Source: Betaproteobacteria bacterium (GTDB lineage Bacteria; Pseudomonadota; Gammaproteobacteria; Burkholderiales; SG8-39). Taken from it: a stretch of DNA of 64,000 nt. Numbering within the stretch: position 1 is the first letter of the stretch; the number at the start of each line of letters is the position of its first letter. A model generated the notes under the pieces. The model searched no databases and was not told where the DNA came from. It saw only the letters and a list, made by a program, of their open reading frames with translations. A program made the position numbers and the translations under genes. The stretch spans positions 62,001-126,000 of the forward strand of contig JADJPT010000014.1 of the NCBI GenBank assembly GCA_016713125.1, read 5' to 3'. Positions 7,729-17,060 of the stretch are shown one piece after another.

Positions 7729-10422
7729 TCAGCCCAGCTTGGCGAGCATTTCACCCGCCTGGCTTTGCTGTGCAGCATCGCCCTCCTTGAGCACTTCGTT
7801 GAGCAGTTCCCGCGCGCCGTCCTTGTCGCCCATCTCTTCGTAGGCTTTGGCCAGGTCGAGCTTGGTCGCCACTTCCTGCCAGCGGGGATCCGAGGAATCC
7901 CCGCTCGTTCCGGCACCCGCGGGCGAACCCAGATCCAGGCTGATCGAGGACAGATCGATATCGGGCGCGGCGGGTGCGGCGGCCGCCGGGGCATCGCCAC
8001 CCATGTCGAGACTGAGATCGAAGTCCATGGAGGCATTGTTATCGGCACTCGCCTCTGCTGCAGGCGCAGGCGCCGGGGCAGCTTCGACACTTTCGGCAGG
8101 CGTGCCGAGGTCGAAGTTCAAGCCGCCGGTCTCGTCGGCAGGCGGCTTCGGCGGTTCGTCCATACCCAGATCGAAGTCCAGGCCGGTGCTGGCGGCGAGA
8201 GCATCCTTGGAGTCGATGATCAGCGTGCCACCCGGCGAGAAGTCTGTCGGCTCCTCGGCTGGCGCTGCAGGCGCTTCCGCCGCGGGCGTCGGAGTGTCTC
8301 CGCCCAGATCGAAATCCAGGCCGGACGATGCGGCTGCCTCCTGAGGCGCGGCATCCAGCGTGATGTCGGGCGCAGGTGCGGCGGGCGCTGCGGCATCCAG
8401 GTCGAAATCCAGCGCCGGGCCGCTGCCGCCGGCAGCCGCCAAAGCAGCCACATCGACAGCCGCGCCATCGCCCGAACCGTAAAGCGCATTGCCCGGATCG
8501 ATGCTGCGACCCAGAGCCGCAGCCTTGTCCCAATCGGGGCCTGCGCCGCCGGACAGATCCTTGACGTGCATGGCGGTCTGCTCGAAGTTCGCCGTGTCGC
8601 GCCGCGTGGCATAGATCTCCAGCAGCTTGGCATGCACCGGCAGGCGGCTCGCGTCCTTGGACAGCGCCTCCTTGAGAATCTCCTCGGCCTGCGCGTCGCG
8701 GCCATAGGCCATGTACACGTCGGCTTCCGCAATCGGATCCACCTCGTCGGTGTCTATTCCACCCACGCTTGCGTCGGCGACCGAAACTTGCGAAGAGACC
8801 GACGCCGCAGCGGTGTCGACCTTCTCGCCACCGGCGCCTCTGAATACCGATGCCGCACCCAGACTGCTGGCGCCGGACAGCACGCTGTCCTGGAATTTCG
8901 ATTGCAAGGCCTTCTTGCGCCTCCAGGCCCATGCGCCGTAACCGCCCAGCAACAGGGCGATGCCACCCAATCCGCCCAATGCCAGCGGGTTGTCGAGGAA
9001 CTCGTCCATCAGGCTCGGCGGCGGCGGGGGCGGCGGTGCCGGGGGCTTGGGTTTGGGTTTCGGCTTGGGAGCTTCGGCTGCAGGCTTTGGCGCTTCCGGC
9101 GCCTTGGCTGCCTCCGGTGCCGGCTTGGCCGGGTCCGCGGCCGGCTTGGCGGCCTCGACGGCGGGCTTGGGTGCCTCGACGGCGGGCTTGGGTGCCTCGG
9201 CGGCGGGTTTAGGTGCTTCCGGCGCCTTGGACACGGCAACTGGCGCAGGCGCAGGTTTGGCAGGTTCGGCAGCGGGTTTGGTCGTCGGCGCCGGTGCCGC
9301 GGGCTTCACCCCGGATTTCTTCTCCAGCTCGGCCAGGGTTTGGCTCTTGATTTCCAGCAGTTTCTGCAAATCCTGCACGTTCTTTTCGAGCTCGCTGACG
9401 CGGGACTCGGCTTCTTTCAGGGCCTTCGCCTTTGCCGAGGCGTCGTCGGCGCGCGCCGCCTTGCCTGAGGCGCCTTTGGCTGCGGGATCGGCCTTGGACA
9501 ACTTCACCTGATCCTTGGGCTCGGCGCTCTTGGGCTCATCGGCCGGCGCGGTGATCTTGCCACTGACCGCACGCTGCCCGCCGGGCGCTTCCGCCGGCGA
9601 AGCGGCCACTGCAGCCGCCAGCTTGGACTGATAGGCGCGGAAGTCCGCTGCCTGGGCGGCCACCTGGCGGCGAGCCTCGTCTGCATCGACCGCACTGGCG
9701 GCATCGCGATCGGGCAGGTTCAGGATGCGCCCCGCATGCAGGCGATTGATATTGTTGCCGGCAAACGCGTCCGGATTGGCGCGATACAGGGCAATCAGCA
9801 TCTGCTGCAGGGACACGCCCTCGGGCTTGTTCTGCGCGGCGATCTTGCCCAGCGTTTCGCCTTTCTTGACCTCGTGCGTTCCGGCAGCCTTCGCAGGTGC
9901 CGGTGCGAGCGGACGCTGGACGATCTGCGGCTGGGCGCGAACCTCAGGGGCACGAGCCGGCGCGGGCGCCGCTGCCCTGGGCGCCGGTGCCGGGGTGGCG
10001 GCGATCGGCGGCGGCCCCTTGTATTCGGGCGGGTCGAGCAGGAAGGTGTACTCGCGCACCAGACGTCCGGCGTTCCAGCTCAACTCGACCAGCATGTCGA
10101 GGAACGGTTCGTTGACGGGCTGCGTGGTGCTCAGCTTGAGCACCGCCCTCCCGGCGCGCTTGTCCACGGCAAAACGCAGGCCGAGCAACACCGGATTGAA
10201 TTCGATGCTGGCTTCGCGAAATGCGGCGTTCGGTGCCAGCCGCGCAGCGAGAGAGTCTTCCTCGCCGGGCTGCAGGGACACGATCTCGATCTCCGCGGAT
10301 AGCGGCTGCCCGAGTGCCGAAAGCACTGTCAACTTGCCCAAGCCAGCCGAAAGTGCGAAGCCAGGCGCCAAGGCCAAAGCTACAGCCGCCGCCAGCCGCT
10401 TTGCGGTCAAAGATTTTCCCAC
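7729..10422 (-). CDS. fimV: FimV/HubP-type polar landmark protein
   Basis: FimV/HubP proteins are inner-membrane peptidoglycan-binding proteins that organise the pole and support type IV pili and twitching. The 897-residue protein has a signal peptide (about 1-26) followed by the conserved LGKLTVLSALGQPL. A periplasmic LysM motif spans about 190-245 (VKKGETLGKIA to GRILNLPD). A coiled coil (about 330-365) and a Pro/Ala/Lys repeat stretch (about 370-470) precede one transmembrane segment (LGGIALLLGGYGAW). An acidic cytoplasmic domain follows, with several LDFDLG-type repeats and the FimV C-terminal signature AKAYEEMGDKDGARELLNEV. The start is GTG with a GGGTGG Shine-Dalgarno-like site just upstream. 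Confidence 0.93.
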   Translation of the reverse strand: MGKSLTAKRLAAAVALALAPGFALSAGLGKLTVLSALGQPLSAEIEIVSLQPGEEDSLAARLAPNAAFREASIEFNPVLLGLRFAVDKRAGRAVLKLSTTQPVNEPFLDMLVELSWNAGRLVREYTFLLDPPEYKGPPPIAATPAPAPRAAAPAPARAPEVRAQPQIVQRPLAPAPAKAAGTHEVKKGETLGKIAAQNKPEGVSLQQMLIALYRANPDAFAGNNINRLHAGRILNLPDRDAASAVDADEARRQVAAQAADFRAYQSKLAAAVAASPAEAPGGQRAVSGKITAPADEPKSAEPKDQVKLSKADPAAKGASGKAARADDASAKAKALKEAESRVSELEKNVQDLQKLLEIKSQTLAELEKKSGVKPAAPAPTTKPAAEPAKPAPAPVAVSKAPEAPKPAAEAPKPAVEAPKPAVEAAKPAADPAKPAPEAAKAPEAPKPAAEAPKPKPKPKPPAPPPPPPPSLMDEFLDNPLALGGLGGIALLLGGYGAWAWRRKKALQSKFQDSVLSGASSLGAASVFRGAGGEKVDTAAASVSSQVSVADASVGGIDTDEVDPIAEADVYMAYGRDAQAEEILKEALSKDASRLPVHAKLLEIYATRRDTANFEQTAMHVKDLSGGAGPDWDKAAALGRSIDPGNALYGSGDGAAVDVAALAAAGGSGPALDFDLDAAAPAAPAPDITLDAAPQEAAASSGLDFDLGGDTPTPAAEAPAAPAEEPTDFSPGGTLIIDSKDALAASTGLDFDLGMDEPPKPPADETGGLNFDLGTPAESVEAAPAPAPAAEASADNNASMDFDLSLDMGGDAPAAAAPAAPDIDLSSISLDLGSPAGAGTSGDSSDPRWQEVATKLDLAKAYEEMGDKDGARELLNEVLKEGDAAQQSQAGEMLAKLG
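9152..9214. repeat. Three tandem 21 bp repeats inside fimV
   Basis: Two identical 21 bp units (9152-9172 and 9173-9193) are followed by a third copy with two changes (9194-9214). On the coding strand they encode a seven-residue Pro-Lys-Pro-Ala-(Val/Ala)-Glu-Ala unit in the periplasmic linker of FimV. Such repeats are prone to slippage and linker-length variation. Confidence 0.8.
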
Positions 10423-10604
10423 TGCACCACCCTGAGTCTTATTTGATGGGTCAAGTAACTTAACATCATGGAGTTAGCCTTGCAAGCTGAGAAATTTTCT
10501 ACGTTTTTTCAGCTTTCAATACGTTTGCTGCCTTGCGCGCGCCCACCCCTTCGTGTGCACCGCGCAAACTGACCGGCGGATGCGGAAATGCCCCGACCCG
10601 GCCG
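10423..10604 (-). promoter_or_regulatory. AT-rich fimV upstream region, probable promoter
   Basis: This 182 bp gap between asd and fimV contains a strikingly AT-rich stretch (about 10440-10520) in an otherwise GC-rich array. On the minus strand a TTGCAA box is followed 17 bases later by TAAGTT, and a TTGAAA box lies further upstream. Neither is a strong consensus. The gap is the largest within the 1-14913 block, so fimV probably has its own promoter here. I see no gene in it. Confidence 0.3.
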
Positions 10605-11729
10605 CTATTGCTTGACTCCGTGATCCAGCAGGATGCGCAGCATGCGCCGCAGCGGCTCCGCTGCCCCCCAAAGCAACTGGTCGCCGACCGTAAAGGCCGA
10701 CAGGTATTCCCCGCCCATGGACAACTTGCGCAAACGTCCGACGGGAACACCGAGCTTTCCGCCCACCGCCGCCGGCGTCAGTTCGCACAGCGACTCGTCC
10801 CGTCTGTTCGGCACCACCTTCACCCACTCATTGGCTTCCGCCAGCATGCCTTCGATCTCGCCCAGCGGCACGTCCTTCCTGAGCTTCACCGTCAGAGCCT
10901 GCGAATGGCAGCGCATCGCCCCGATGCGCACGCAGATGCCGTCCACCGGAATCGGCCGCTCGCTGCGCCCGAGGATCTTGTTGGTCTCCGCCGCGCCCTT
11001 CCACTCCTCGCGACTCTGACCGTCGCCGAGGTCCTTGTCTATCCAGGGCAACAGGCTGGCGGCCAGCGGATGGCCGAAATTGTCCGTCGGCATGCTGCCG
11101 TTGCGCAGGGATTCCGTCACGCTCGCGTCGATATCGAGCGCCGACGAACCCGGATCGGCCATCAGCGCGCGCGTGCGTTCGCCCACGTGCGCCATCTGCG
11201 CCACCAATTCACGCATGTTGGCCGCCCCGGCGCCCGAGGCAGCCTGGTAGGTCATGCTGGTCATCCATTCGATCAGGTCCTGCTTGAACAGCCCGTCCAG
11301 GCCCATCATCATCAGGCTGACCGTGCAGTTCCCGCCGATGAAATCCTTCCGGCCGCCGGTCAGCGCGTTCTTGATCACGGGCATGTTCACCGGGTCGAGC
11401 ACGATCGTCGCATCCGGCTGCATGCGCAACGCGCTGGCGGCGTCGATCCAGTAGCCGTTCCAGCCGGCGGCGCGCAAACGGGGATGCACGGCGTTGGTGT
11501 AGTCGCCGCCCTGGCAGGAAACGATCACCGGCAGCGCTTTCAGCGCCTCGATGGCGTTGGCATCCTGCACCGGCCCGGTGTCCCGGCCGATCGCCGGCCC
11601 CTTGCCGCCGGCCTGCGAAGTCGAGAAGAACACCGGCTCGACGTGGTCGAAATCCTTCTCCTCGCGCATGCGTTGCACCAGGACCGAACCGACCATGCCG
11701 CGCCAACCGACGATACCGACTCTCAACAT
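10605..11729 (-). CDS. asd: Aspartate-semialdehyde dehydrogenase
   Basis: Asd reduces aspartyl phosphate to aspartate semialdehyde with NADPH, feeding lysine/diaminopimelate, threonine and methionine synthesis. The 374-residue protein starts MLRVGIVGWRGMVGSVL, the NADP-binding loop. It has SCQGGDYTN, the active-site Cys in GGNCTVSLMMMGL and the catalytic His region RIGAMRCHSQALTVKL. This is the long Gram-negative E. coli-type Asd. The start at 11729 is supported by GGAGAGG about 5 bp upstream; an in-frame start six codons earlier would bury this site. It is followed by a 182 bp gap before fimV. Confidence 0.96.
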   Translation of the reverse strand: MLRVGIVGWRGMVGSVLVQRMREEKDFDHVEPVFFSTSQAGGKGPAIGRDTGPVQDANAIEALKALPVIVSCQGGDYTNAVHPRLRAAGWNGYWIDAASALRMQPDATIVLDPVNMPVIKNALTGGRKDFIGGNCTVSLMMMGLDGLFKQDLIEWMTSMTYQAASGAGAANMRELVAQMAHVGERTRALMADPGSSALDIDASVTESLRNGSMPTDNFGHPLAASLLPWIDKDLGDGQSREEWKGAAETNKILGRSERPIPVDGICVRIGAMRCHSQALTVKLRKDVPLGEIEGMLAEANEWVKVVPNRRDESLCELTPAAVGGKLGVPVGRLRKLSMGGEYLSAFTVGDQLLWGAAEPLRRMLRILLDHGVKQ

Positions 11730-11776
11730 CTTGCCTCTCCGAAACACACCATCCGTGATCTGCCCGAATCCCGTCC

Positions 11777-12832
11777 CTACAGTGCGGCCACCACCGCATC
11801 GCCCATTTCCCGGGTACCCACCTTCTTCGCGCCGGCCTCATGGATGTCGGCGGTACGGTAACCCTGCTTGAGCACGGTCTTCACCGCGGCTTCGATGCGA
11901 TCGGCGGCGGCAGCCTGGTCCAGCGAGTAGCGCAGCATCATGGCCGCCGACAGGATGGTGGCCAGCGGATTGGCGATGTCCTTGCCGGCAATGTCGGGCG
12001 CCGACCCGTGGATCGGCTCGTACAGACCCTTGTTGTTCGCGTCCAGCGAGGCCGAGGGCAGCATGCCGATCGAACCCGTGAGCATCGATGCCTCGTCGGA
12101 CAGGATATCGCCGAACATGTTGCCGGTCACGATCACGTCGAACTGCTTGGGCGCGCGCACCAGCTGCATCGCGCAGTTGTCCACGTACATGTGCGAGAGC
12201 TCGACCTGCGGGTACTCCCTGGCCACCTCGATGACCACGTCGCGCCACAGCTGCGAGGTCTCGAGCACGTTGGCCTTGTCCACCGAGCACAGCTTCCTGC
12301 CGCGCTTCATGGCCGCCTGGAAGCCGGTGTGCGCGATGCGCCGGATCTCCGACTCCGTGTAGCGCATGGTGTCGAAACCCTCGCGCTGGCCGTCGGCGAT
12401 GGTCTGGATGCCGCGCGGCTGGCCGAAATAGATGTCGCCGGTCAGTTCGCGCAGGATCAGGATGTCCAGACCCGCCACGACCTCCGGCTTCAGCGCCGAG
12501 GCGCCGGCCAGTTCCTCGTAGACCTGCGCCGGGCGCAGGTTGGCGAACAGTCCCAGGTGCTTCCTCAGGCCCAGGATGGCCTGCTCCGGACGCTTGGCGC
12601 GCGGCAGGGTGTCGTACTTCCAGCCGCCGACCGCGCCGAACAGGATGGCGTCGGCCTCCCTGGCCAGCGCCAGCGTGGCCTCGGGCAGCGGATCGCCCGC
12701 CGCGTCATAGCCCGCGCCGCCCACCGGCGCCTCCTGGCGCTCGATGGGCAGGCCGAGCCTGTCCAGCACGCGCAGCGCCTGCGCCATGATCTCGGAACCG
12801 ATCCCGTCGCCGGGCAGCACTGCAATCTTCAT
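11777..12832 (-). CDS. leuB: 3-isopropylmalate dehydrogenase
   Basis: LeuB oxidatively decarboxylates 3-isopropylmalate with NAD, the third step of leucine synthesis. The 351-residue protein starts MKIAVLPGDGIGSEIM and has the family segments LRKHLGLFANLRPAQVY, RELTGDIYFGQPRG, the metal-binding NMFGDILSDEASML, and PIHGSAPDIAGKDIANP. An in-frame ATG five codons upstream (12847) is an alternative start, 7 bp from the leuD stop. Order leuC-leuD-leuB-asd is standard for Betaproteobacteria. Confidence 0.96.
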   Translation of the reverse strand: MKIAVLPGDGIGSEIMAQALRVLDRLGLPIERQEAPVGGAGYDAAGDPLPEATLALAREADAILFGAVGGWKYDTLPRAKRPEQAILGLRKHLGLFANLRPAQVYEELAGASALKPEVVAGLDILILRELTGDIYFGQPRGIQTIADGQREGFDTMRYTESEIRRIAHTGFQAAMKRGRKLCSVDKANVLETSQLWRDVVIEVAREYPQVELSHMYVDNCAMQLVRAPKQFDVIVTGNMFGDILSDEASMLTGSIGMLPSASLDANNKGLYEPIHGSAPDIAGKDIANPLATILSAAMMLRYSLDQAAAADRIEAAVKTVLKQGYRTADIHEAGAKKVGTREMGDAVVAAL

Positions 12833-12854
12833 TGTCTTCTTGCTCATCGTTCGG

Positions 12855-13496
12855 CTAACGGAAATACCAGGGGAACATCTGCTCGCGGCGCGACTCGAAG
12901 GCGCGGATCTTGTCGGCATGCGCCAGCGTCAGGCCGATCTCGTCCAGGCCGTTGACCAGGCAGTGCTTGCGGAAGGCGTCGATCTCGAAGCCGAACACCA
13001 CGCTGCGGTCGGCGTTGGCCACCGTCTGCTGCTGCAGGTCGACGATCAGCTTGTAACCCGGGAACGACGCCACCTCGTAGAACAGGCGATCCACCTCGGA
13101 CTCCGACAGCCGGATCGGCAGCAGGCCGTTCTTGAAGCTGTTGTTGTAGAAGATGTCGCCGAACGAGGGCGCGATCACGCAGCGGAAACCGTAGTCGAGC
13201 AGCGCCCACGGCGCGTGCTCGCGCGAACTGCCGCAGCCGAAATTCTTGCGCGCGATCAGGATCTGCGCGCCCTGGTAACGGGACTGGTTCAACACGAAGT
13301 CCGGGTTCAGCGGCCGCTTCGAATTGTCCATGCCGGGTTCGCCATGGTCGAGATAGCGCCAGGAATCGAACAGGTTGGGGCCGAAGCCGCTGCGCTTGAT
13401 CGACTTGAGGAACTGCTTCGGGATGATCGCGTCGGTGTCCACGTTGGCGCGATCCATGGGCGCCACCAGTGCGTTCAGTACGGTGAATTTGTCCAT
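12855..13496 (-). CDS. leuD: 3-isopropylmalate dehydratase small subunit
   Basis: LeuD is the swivel-domain partner of LeuC; together they isomerise 2- to 3-isopropylmalate. The 213-residue protein starts MDKFTVLNALVAPMDRANVDTDAIIPKQFL and has the substrate loop NFGCGSSREHAPWAL and GDIFYNNSFKNGLLPI. The frame is open 54 codons further upstream inside leuC, but that part is not LeuD-like. The start is one base beyond the leuC stop, implying coupled translation. Confidence 0.96.
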   Translation of the reverse strand: MDKFTVLNALVAPMDRANVDTDAIIPKQFLKSIKRSGFGPNLFDSWRYLDHGEPGMDNSKRPLNPDFVLNQSRYQGAQILIARKNFGCGSSREHAPWALLDYGFRCVIAPSFGDIFYNNSFKNGLLPIRLSESEVDRLFYEVASFPGYKLIVDLQQQTVANADRSVVFGFEIDAFRKHCLVNGLDEIGLTLAHADKIRAFESRREQMFPWYFR

Positions 13497-13497
13497 G

Positions 13498-14913
13498 TCA
13501 GCGCCAGGTCCGGATGTCGACGAAATGCCCTTCGATCGCCGCTGCGGCGGCCATCGCGGGACTGACCAGGTGGGTGCGGCCGCCGTCGCCCTGGCGACCC
13601 TCGAAGTTGCGGTTCGAGGTCGAGGCGCAGCGCTCGCCCGGCTCCAAGCGGTCGGCATTCATCGCCAGGCACATTGAGCAGCCCGGCTCGCGCCACTGGA
13701 AGCCCGCGTCGCGGAAGATCTTGTCCAGGCCTTCCTTCTCGGCCTGTGCCTTCACCAGGCCCGAGCCCGGCACCACCATCGCCACCTTGATGCTGGCGGC
13801 GACGCGACGGCCCTTGGCCACAGCCGCGGCGGCGCGCAGGTCTTCGATGCGCGAGTTGGTGCACGAGCCGATGAACACCTTGTCCAGCTTGATGTCCTGG
13901 ATGGGCGTGCCCGGCTTGAGATCCATGTACTGCAGCGCGCGCTCCATGCCCTCCCTGCGCGTGGCATCCTTTTCCTTGTCCGGATCAGGCACCGTGGCGT
14001 CCACCGCCACCACCATCTCCGGCGAAGTGCCCCAGCTCACCTGCGGGCTGATCTCGGCGGCGTTCAGCACCACCTCGTGATCGAATTTCGCGCCGGGGTC
14101 GCTTTTCAGCGTGCGCCAGTACACCACCGCCGCATCCCATTCCGGACCGGTCGGCGAAAAGGTGCGGCCCTTGAGGTATTCGATGGTGGTGTCGTCCACC
14201 GCCACCATGCCGGCGCGCGCGCCGGCCTCGATGGCCATGTTGCACACCGTCATGCGCCCTTCCATGGACAGCGCGCGGATCGCCGAGCCGGCGAACTCGA
14301 TCGCGTAGCCCGTGCCGCCGGCGGTGCCTATCCTGGCGATGATGGCCAGCACGATGTCCCTGCCGGTCACCCCGCGCGGCAGCACGCCGTCGACCGTGAC
14401 GCGCATGTTCTTCATCTTCTTCTGCACCAGGCACTGCGTGGCCAGCACGTGCTCGACCTCGGAGGTGCCGATGCCGTGCGCCAGGCAGCCGAAGGCGCCG
14501 TGCGTGCTGGTGTGCGAATCCCCGCACACCACCGTCATGCCCGGCAGCGTCGCGCCCTGCTCGGGTCCGATCACGTGCACGATGCCCTGGCGCTTGTCGA
14601 GGAACGGGAAATACGCCTTGGCGCCGTACTCGCGCATGTTGGCGTCCAGCGTCTCGATCTGCAGGCGCGAGATCGGGTCGGCGATTCCGGCGATGCCCAG
14701 GTGCCAGTCCTGGGTGGGCGTGTTGTGGTCGGCCGTGGCCACCACCGAGGAAATGCGCCAGGGCTTGCGCCCGGCCAGCTTCAGGCCTTCATAGGCCTGC
14801 GGGCTGGTGACTTCGTGCACCAGGTGGCGGTCGATGTACAGCAGCGCCGTGCCGTCCTCTTCGACGTGCACCACGTGGCTGTCCCACAATTTGTCGTAAA
14901 GCGTCTGTGCCAT
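13498..14913 (-). CDS. leuC: 3-isopropylmalate dehydratase large subunit
   Basis: LeuC carries the 4Fe-4S cluster of isopropylmalate isomerase. The 471-residue protein starts MAQTLYDKLWDSHVV and has HQVAVDxQ-type early sequence (YIDRHLVHEVTSPQA), VCGDSHTSTHGAFGCLAHGIGTSE with the first cluster Cys region, SCTNSRIEDLRAAA, and REPGCSMCLAMNADRL with the two further cluster cysteines. Length is normal. It is the first gene of the leuCDB-asd run, with a 64 bp gap to the preceding gene. Confidence 0.97.
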   Translation of the reverse strand: MAQTLYDKLWDSHVVHVEEDGTALLYIDRHLVHEVTSPQAYEGLKLAGRKPWRISSVVATADHNTPTQDWHLGIAGIADPISRLQIETLDANMREYGAKAYFPFLDKRQGIVHVIGPEQGATLPGMTVVCGDSHTSTHGAFGCLAHGIGTSEVEHVLATQCLVQKKMKNMRVTVDGVLPRGVTGRDIVLAIIARIGTAGGTGYAIEFAGSAIRALSMEGRMTVCNMAIEAGARAGMVAVDDTTIEYLKGRTFSPTGPEWDAAVVYWRTLKSDPGAKFDHEVVLNAAEISPQVSWGTSPEMVVAVDATVPDPDKEKDATRREGMERALQYMDLKPGTPIQDIKLDKVFIGSCTNSRIEDLRAAAAVAKGRRVAASIKVAMVVPGSGLVKAQAEKEGLDKIFRDAGFQWREPGCSMCLAMNADRLEPGERCASTSNRNFEGRQGDGGRTHLVSPAMAAAAAIEGHFVDIRTWR

Positions 14914-14977
14914 GGCTCGCGGCTCGCAAAAATACGCGTCGAGGAAACCAAGGATTATCGCACAGCCCGGTACGCGA

Positions 14978-15793
14978 TCAGGGCTGGCGGCGTGCCTTCT
15001 CGTAGAGCGGCAGCACCCGGGCGGCGTAGCCGCGCAGGTCGGCGATGCGCGTGTCCGGCGAAGGGTGCGTCGACAGGAACTGCGGCGCCCCGCCGCCGGA
15101 CTGCTTCTGCATCTTCTCCCACAGGCTGACCGCCGCGCGCGGGTCGTAGCCGGCGCGCGCCGCCAGTTCCACGCCGATGCGGTCGGCCTCCACTTCGTCG
15201 GTACGGGAATTCGGCAGGTTGAAGGTCAGGTCGAGCACGAACTGCGAGAGATCCACGCCTCCCTGCCCCACCCCGGCGGCGATGCCGACGGCCGTCAGGA
15301 TCAGCCCCTGGGCCATGGCCTGCGAAGCGCGTTCGCGGCCGTGCTCGCGCAGCGCGTGCGCGATCTCGTGGCCCATGATCGCCGCGGCCTCGTCGTCGCT
15401 CAGCGCGAGCTTTTCGAGGATCCCCGAATAGAAGGCGATCTTGCCGCCCGGCATGCACCAGGCGTTGATCTGCGGCGAAGTGATCACATTGACTTCCCAG
15501 GCCCAGCCCGGTGCATCCGCGCGGAATGCCCCCGTCACCGGGGTCAGGCGCCGCGCGATCGCGCGCACCCGCTCGACCTGCGCCGCGTTGCGGTTCAACT
15601 GCTGTTTCTTCGCCGCATCGGCCAGCACCTGCTGGTAGGCCTTGGCGGCGCTGCCGTTGATATTGGCCGAGGACACCAGCATGGACTGCGAGCGATCGAC
15701 GCCGACCACCCCGGGCTGGGTGGTCTGCACGCTCTGGCAGCCGCCGAGCGCCAGCGCGCCGACAGCGATGAGGAAGAAAAGGATGCGGTTCAT
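14978..15793 (-). CDS. M48 family metalloprotease lipoprotein
   Basis: This 271-residue protein has a lipoprotein signal peptide ending LALGGC, with Cys19 as the lipidated residue. A zinc protease core follows, with HEIAH at 142-146 and a downstream EVEADRIGVELAARAGYDPRAA segment supplying the third zinc ligand. The STHPSPDTRI motif near the C-terminus is typical of periplasmic Oma1/LoiP-type M48 proteases. It probably degrades misfolded outer-membrane proteins from the periplasmic side. The start is placed at the Met of the signal peptide rather than 16 codons earlier. It is separate from the leu operon, with a 64 bp gap. Confidence 0.88.
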   Translation of the reverse strand: MNRILFFLIAVGALALGGCQSVQTTQPGVVGVDRSQSMLVSSANINGSAAKAYQQVLADAAKKQQLNRNAAQVERVRAIARRLTPVTGAFRADAPGWAWEVNVITSPQINAWCMPGGKIAFYSGILEKLALSDDEAAAIMGHEIAHALREHGRERASQAMAQGLILTAVGIAAGVGQGGVDLSQFVLDLTFNLPNSRTDEVEADRIGVELAARAGYDPRAAVSLWEKMQKQSGGGAPQFLSTHPSPDTRIADLRGYAARVLPLYEKARRQP

Positions 15794-15859
15794 GCCGGAC
15801 AGGTTACTCCGCCGCGCACCTGCACGCACGGCCACCTGCACGCACAGCCCATCGCAGCG

Positions 15860-16984
15860 CTAGACGCGCACCTTCCAGGCCACCAGCCCGGCGCCCAGCA
15901 GGCCGAAGGCCGCGCTGACGCCAAAAGTCCAGGCCGGGCCGATGGCGTCCCAGCAATACCCGGCCAGCAGCATGCCCACCGCCCCGCCCAGACCGTAGGC
16001 CAGACTCGAATACAGGGCCTGGCCGCGCACCTGGCGCTCGCCCGGAAACAGCTTGTGCACGGCCGACACCGCGGCCGCGTGGTAGGCGCCGAAGGTCGCG
16101 CCGTGCAGCACCTGGGCCAGCACCAGCACGACCAGCGAGCCCACGCCCCAGCCGATGGCGGCGAAGCGCAGGCCGGCGCACAGGCAGGCGCCGCACAGGA
16201 TGGCCGACAGGCTGGCGCGCGCGAACAGGCGCGGCAGCTTCCAGAACAGCAGGATCTCGGCCAGCACGCCCAGGGTCCACAGCAGGCCGACCACGGTCTT
16301 CGAGTAGCCCGCCTGCACCAGGTAGATCGAATAGAAGGCGTACAGGGCGCCGTGCGCCACCGTCATGCAGAAGCAGGCGGCGAAGAAGGCGATCACCTCG
16401 GGGCGCATCCAGCGCGCATCCACGGCGGCCGCCGTGCGCACCTGCGCGGCCGACTCCGGCACCCAGCAGGCGGTGACGGCCGCCGCCGCCGAGAGCGCGA
16501 CGATCACGGCGAGGAAGGCGCGCATGGGCAGCACGTCGAGCAGCGCGCCGGTGCCCATCACCGTAAGGACGAAGCCGACCGAGCCCCACAGGCGGATCGG
16601 GCCGTAGCGTTCGCTGCGCCCGCCCAGCAGGCTCATGGTGGTGGCTTCGACCATCGGCAGGGTGCCCGAGGACGCCAGGCCCATCAGCAACACCACCGCG
16701 CACACGCCCCAGAAGCCATCGACCACCGACAGCAGCGCCAGACTGGCGGCGGTCAGCGCCGTGGTGGCGATGATGAACGGCCGCCGCGCGCCGCGCGTGT
16801 CGGCCAGCCAGGCCAGCAGCGTGGGCGCGAACACTTTCACGATCTGCGGCAGCGCGACCACGACGGCGATCTGCGCCGCGACCAGGCCGAGGTCCTTCAG
16901 GTACAGCGAGAAGTAAGGCGTGAATGCGCCGAGGTAGCCGAAGTAGGCGAAGTAGAACGCGGCGAGTCGGGTATGGGCGTGCAC
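15860..16984 (-). CDS. MFS transporter, HcaT (phenylpropionate permease)-like
   Basis: This 374-residue protein has about 12 transmembrane segments. The N-terminus (FYFAYFGYLGAFTPYFSLYLKDLGL) matches the HcaT/LacY-like MFS branch whose named member imports 3-phenylpropionate. The cytoplasmic loop LLAWLADTRGARRP is the MFS motif A equivalent, and SERYGPIRLWGSVGF is also typical. The start is uncertain: GTG at 16984 gives the usual short N-terminus, and a TTG a few codons upstream is possible. It is divergent from the PfkB gene. Substrate is unknown; an aromatic acid is a family-based guess. Confidence 0.8.
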   Translation of the reverse strand: MHAHTRLAAFYFAYFGYLGAFTPYFSLYLKDLGLVAAQIAVVVALPQIVKVFAPTLLAWLADTRGARRPFIIATTALTAASLALLSVVDGFWGVCAVVLLMGLASSGTLPMVEATTMSLLGGRSERYGPIRLWGSVGFVLTVMGTGALLDVLPMRAFLAVIVALSAAAAVTACWVPESAAQVRTAAAVDARWMRPEVIAFFAACFCMTVAHGALYAFYSIYLVQAGYSKTVVGLLWTLGVLAEILLFWKLPRLFARASLSAILCGACLCAGLRFAAIGWGVGSLVVLVLAQVLHGATFGAYHAAAVSAVHKLFPGERQVRGQALYSSLAYGLGGAVGMLLAGYCWDAIGPAWTFGVSAAFGLLGAGLVAWKVRV

Positions 16985-17060
16985 GGGGCGCCAGCATGAC
17001 GAGCCATGCGGCGCTGTCAAGCAAAGACGAATGCGGATGCGCATGCTATAAGCGCCACCC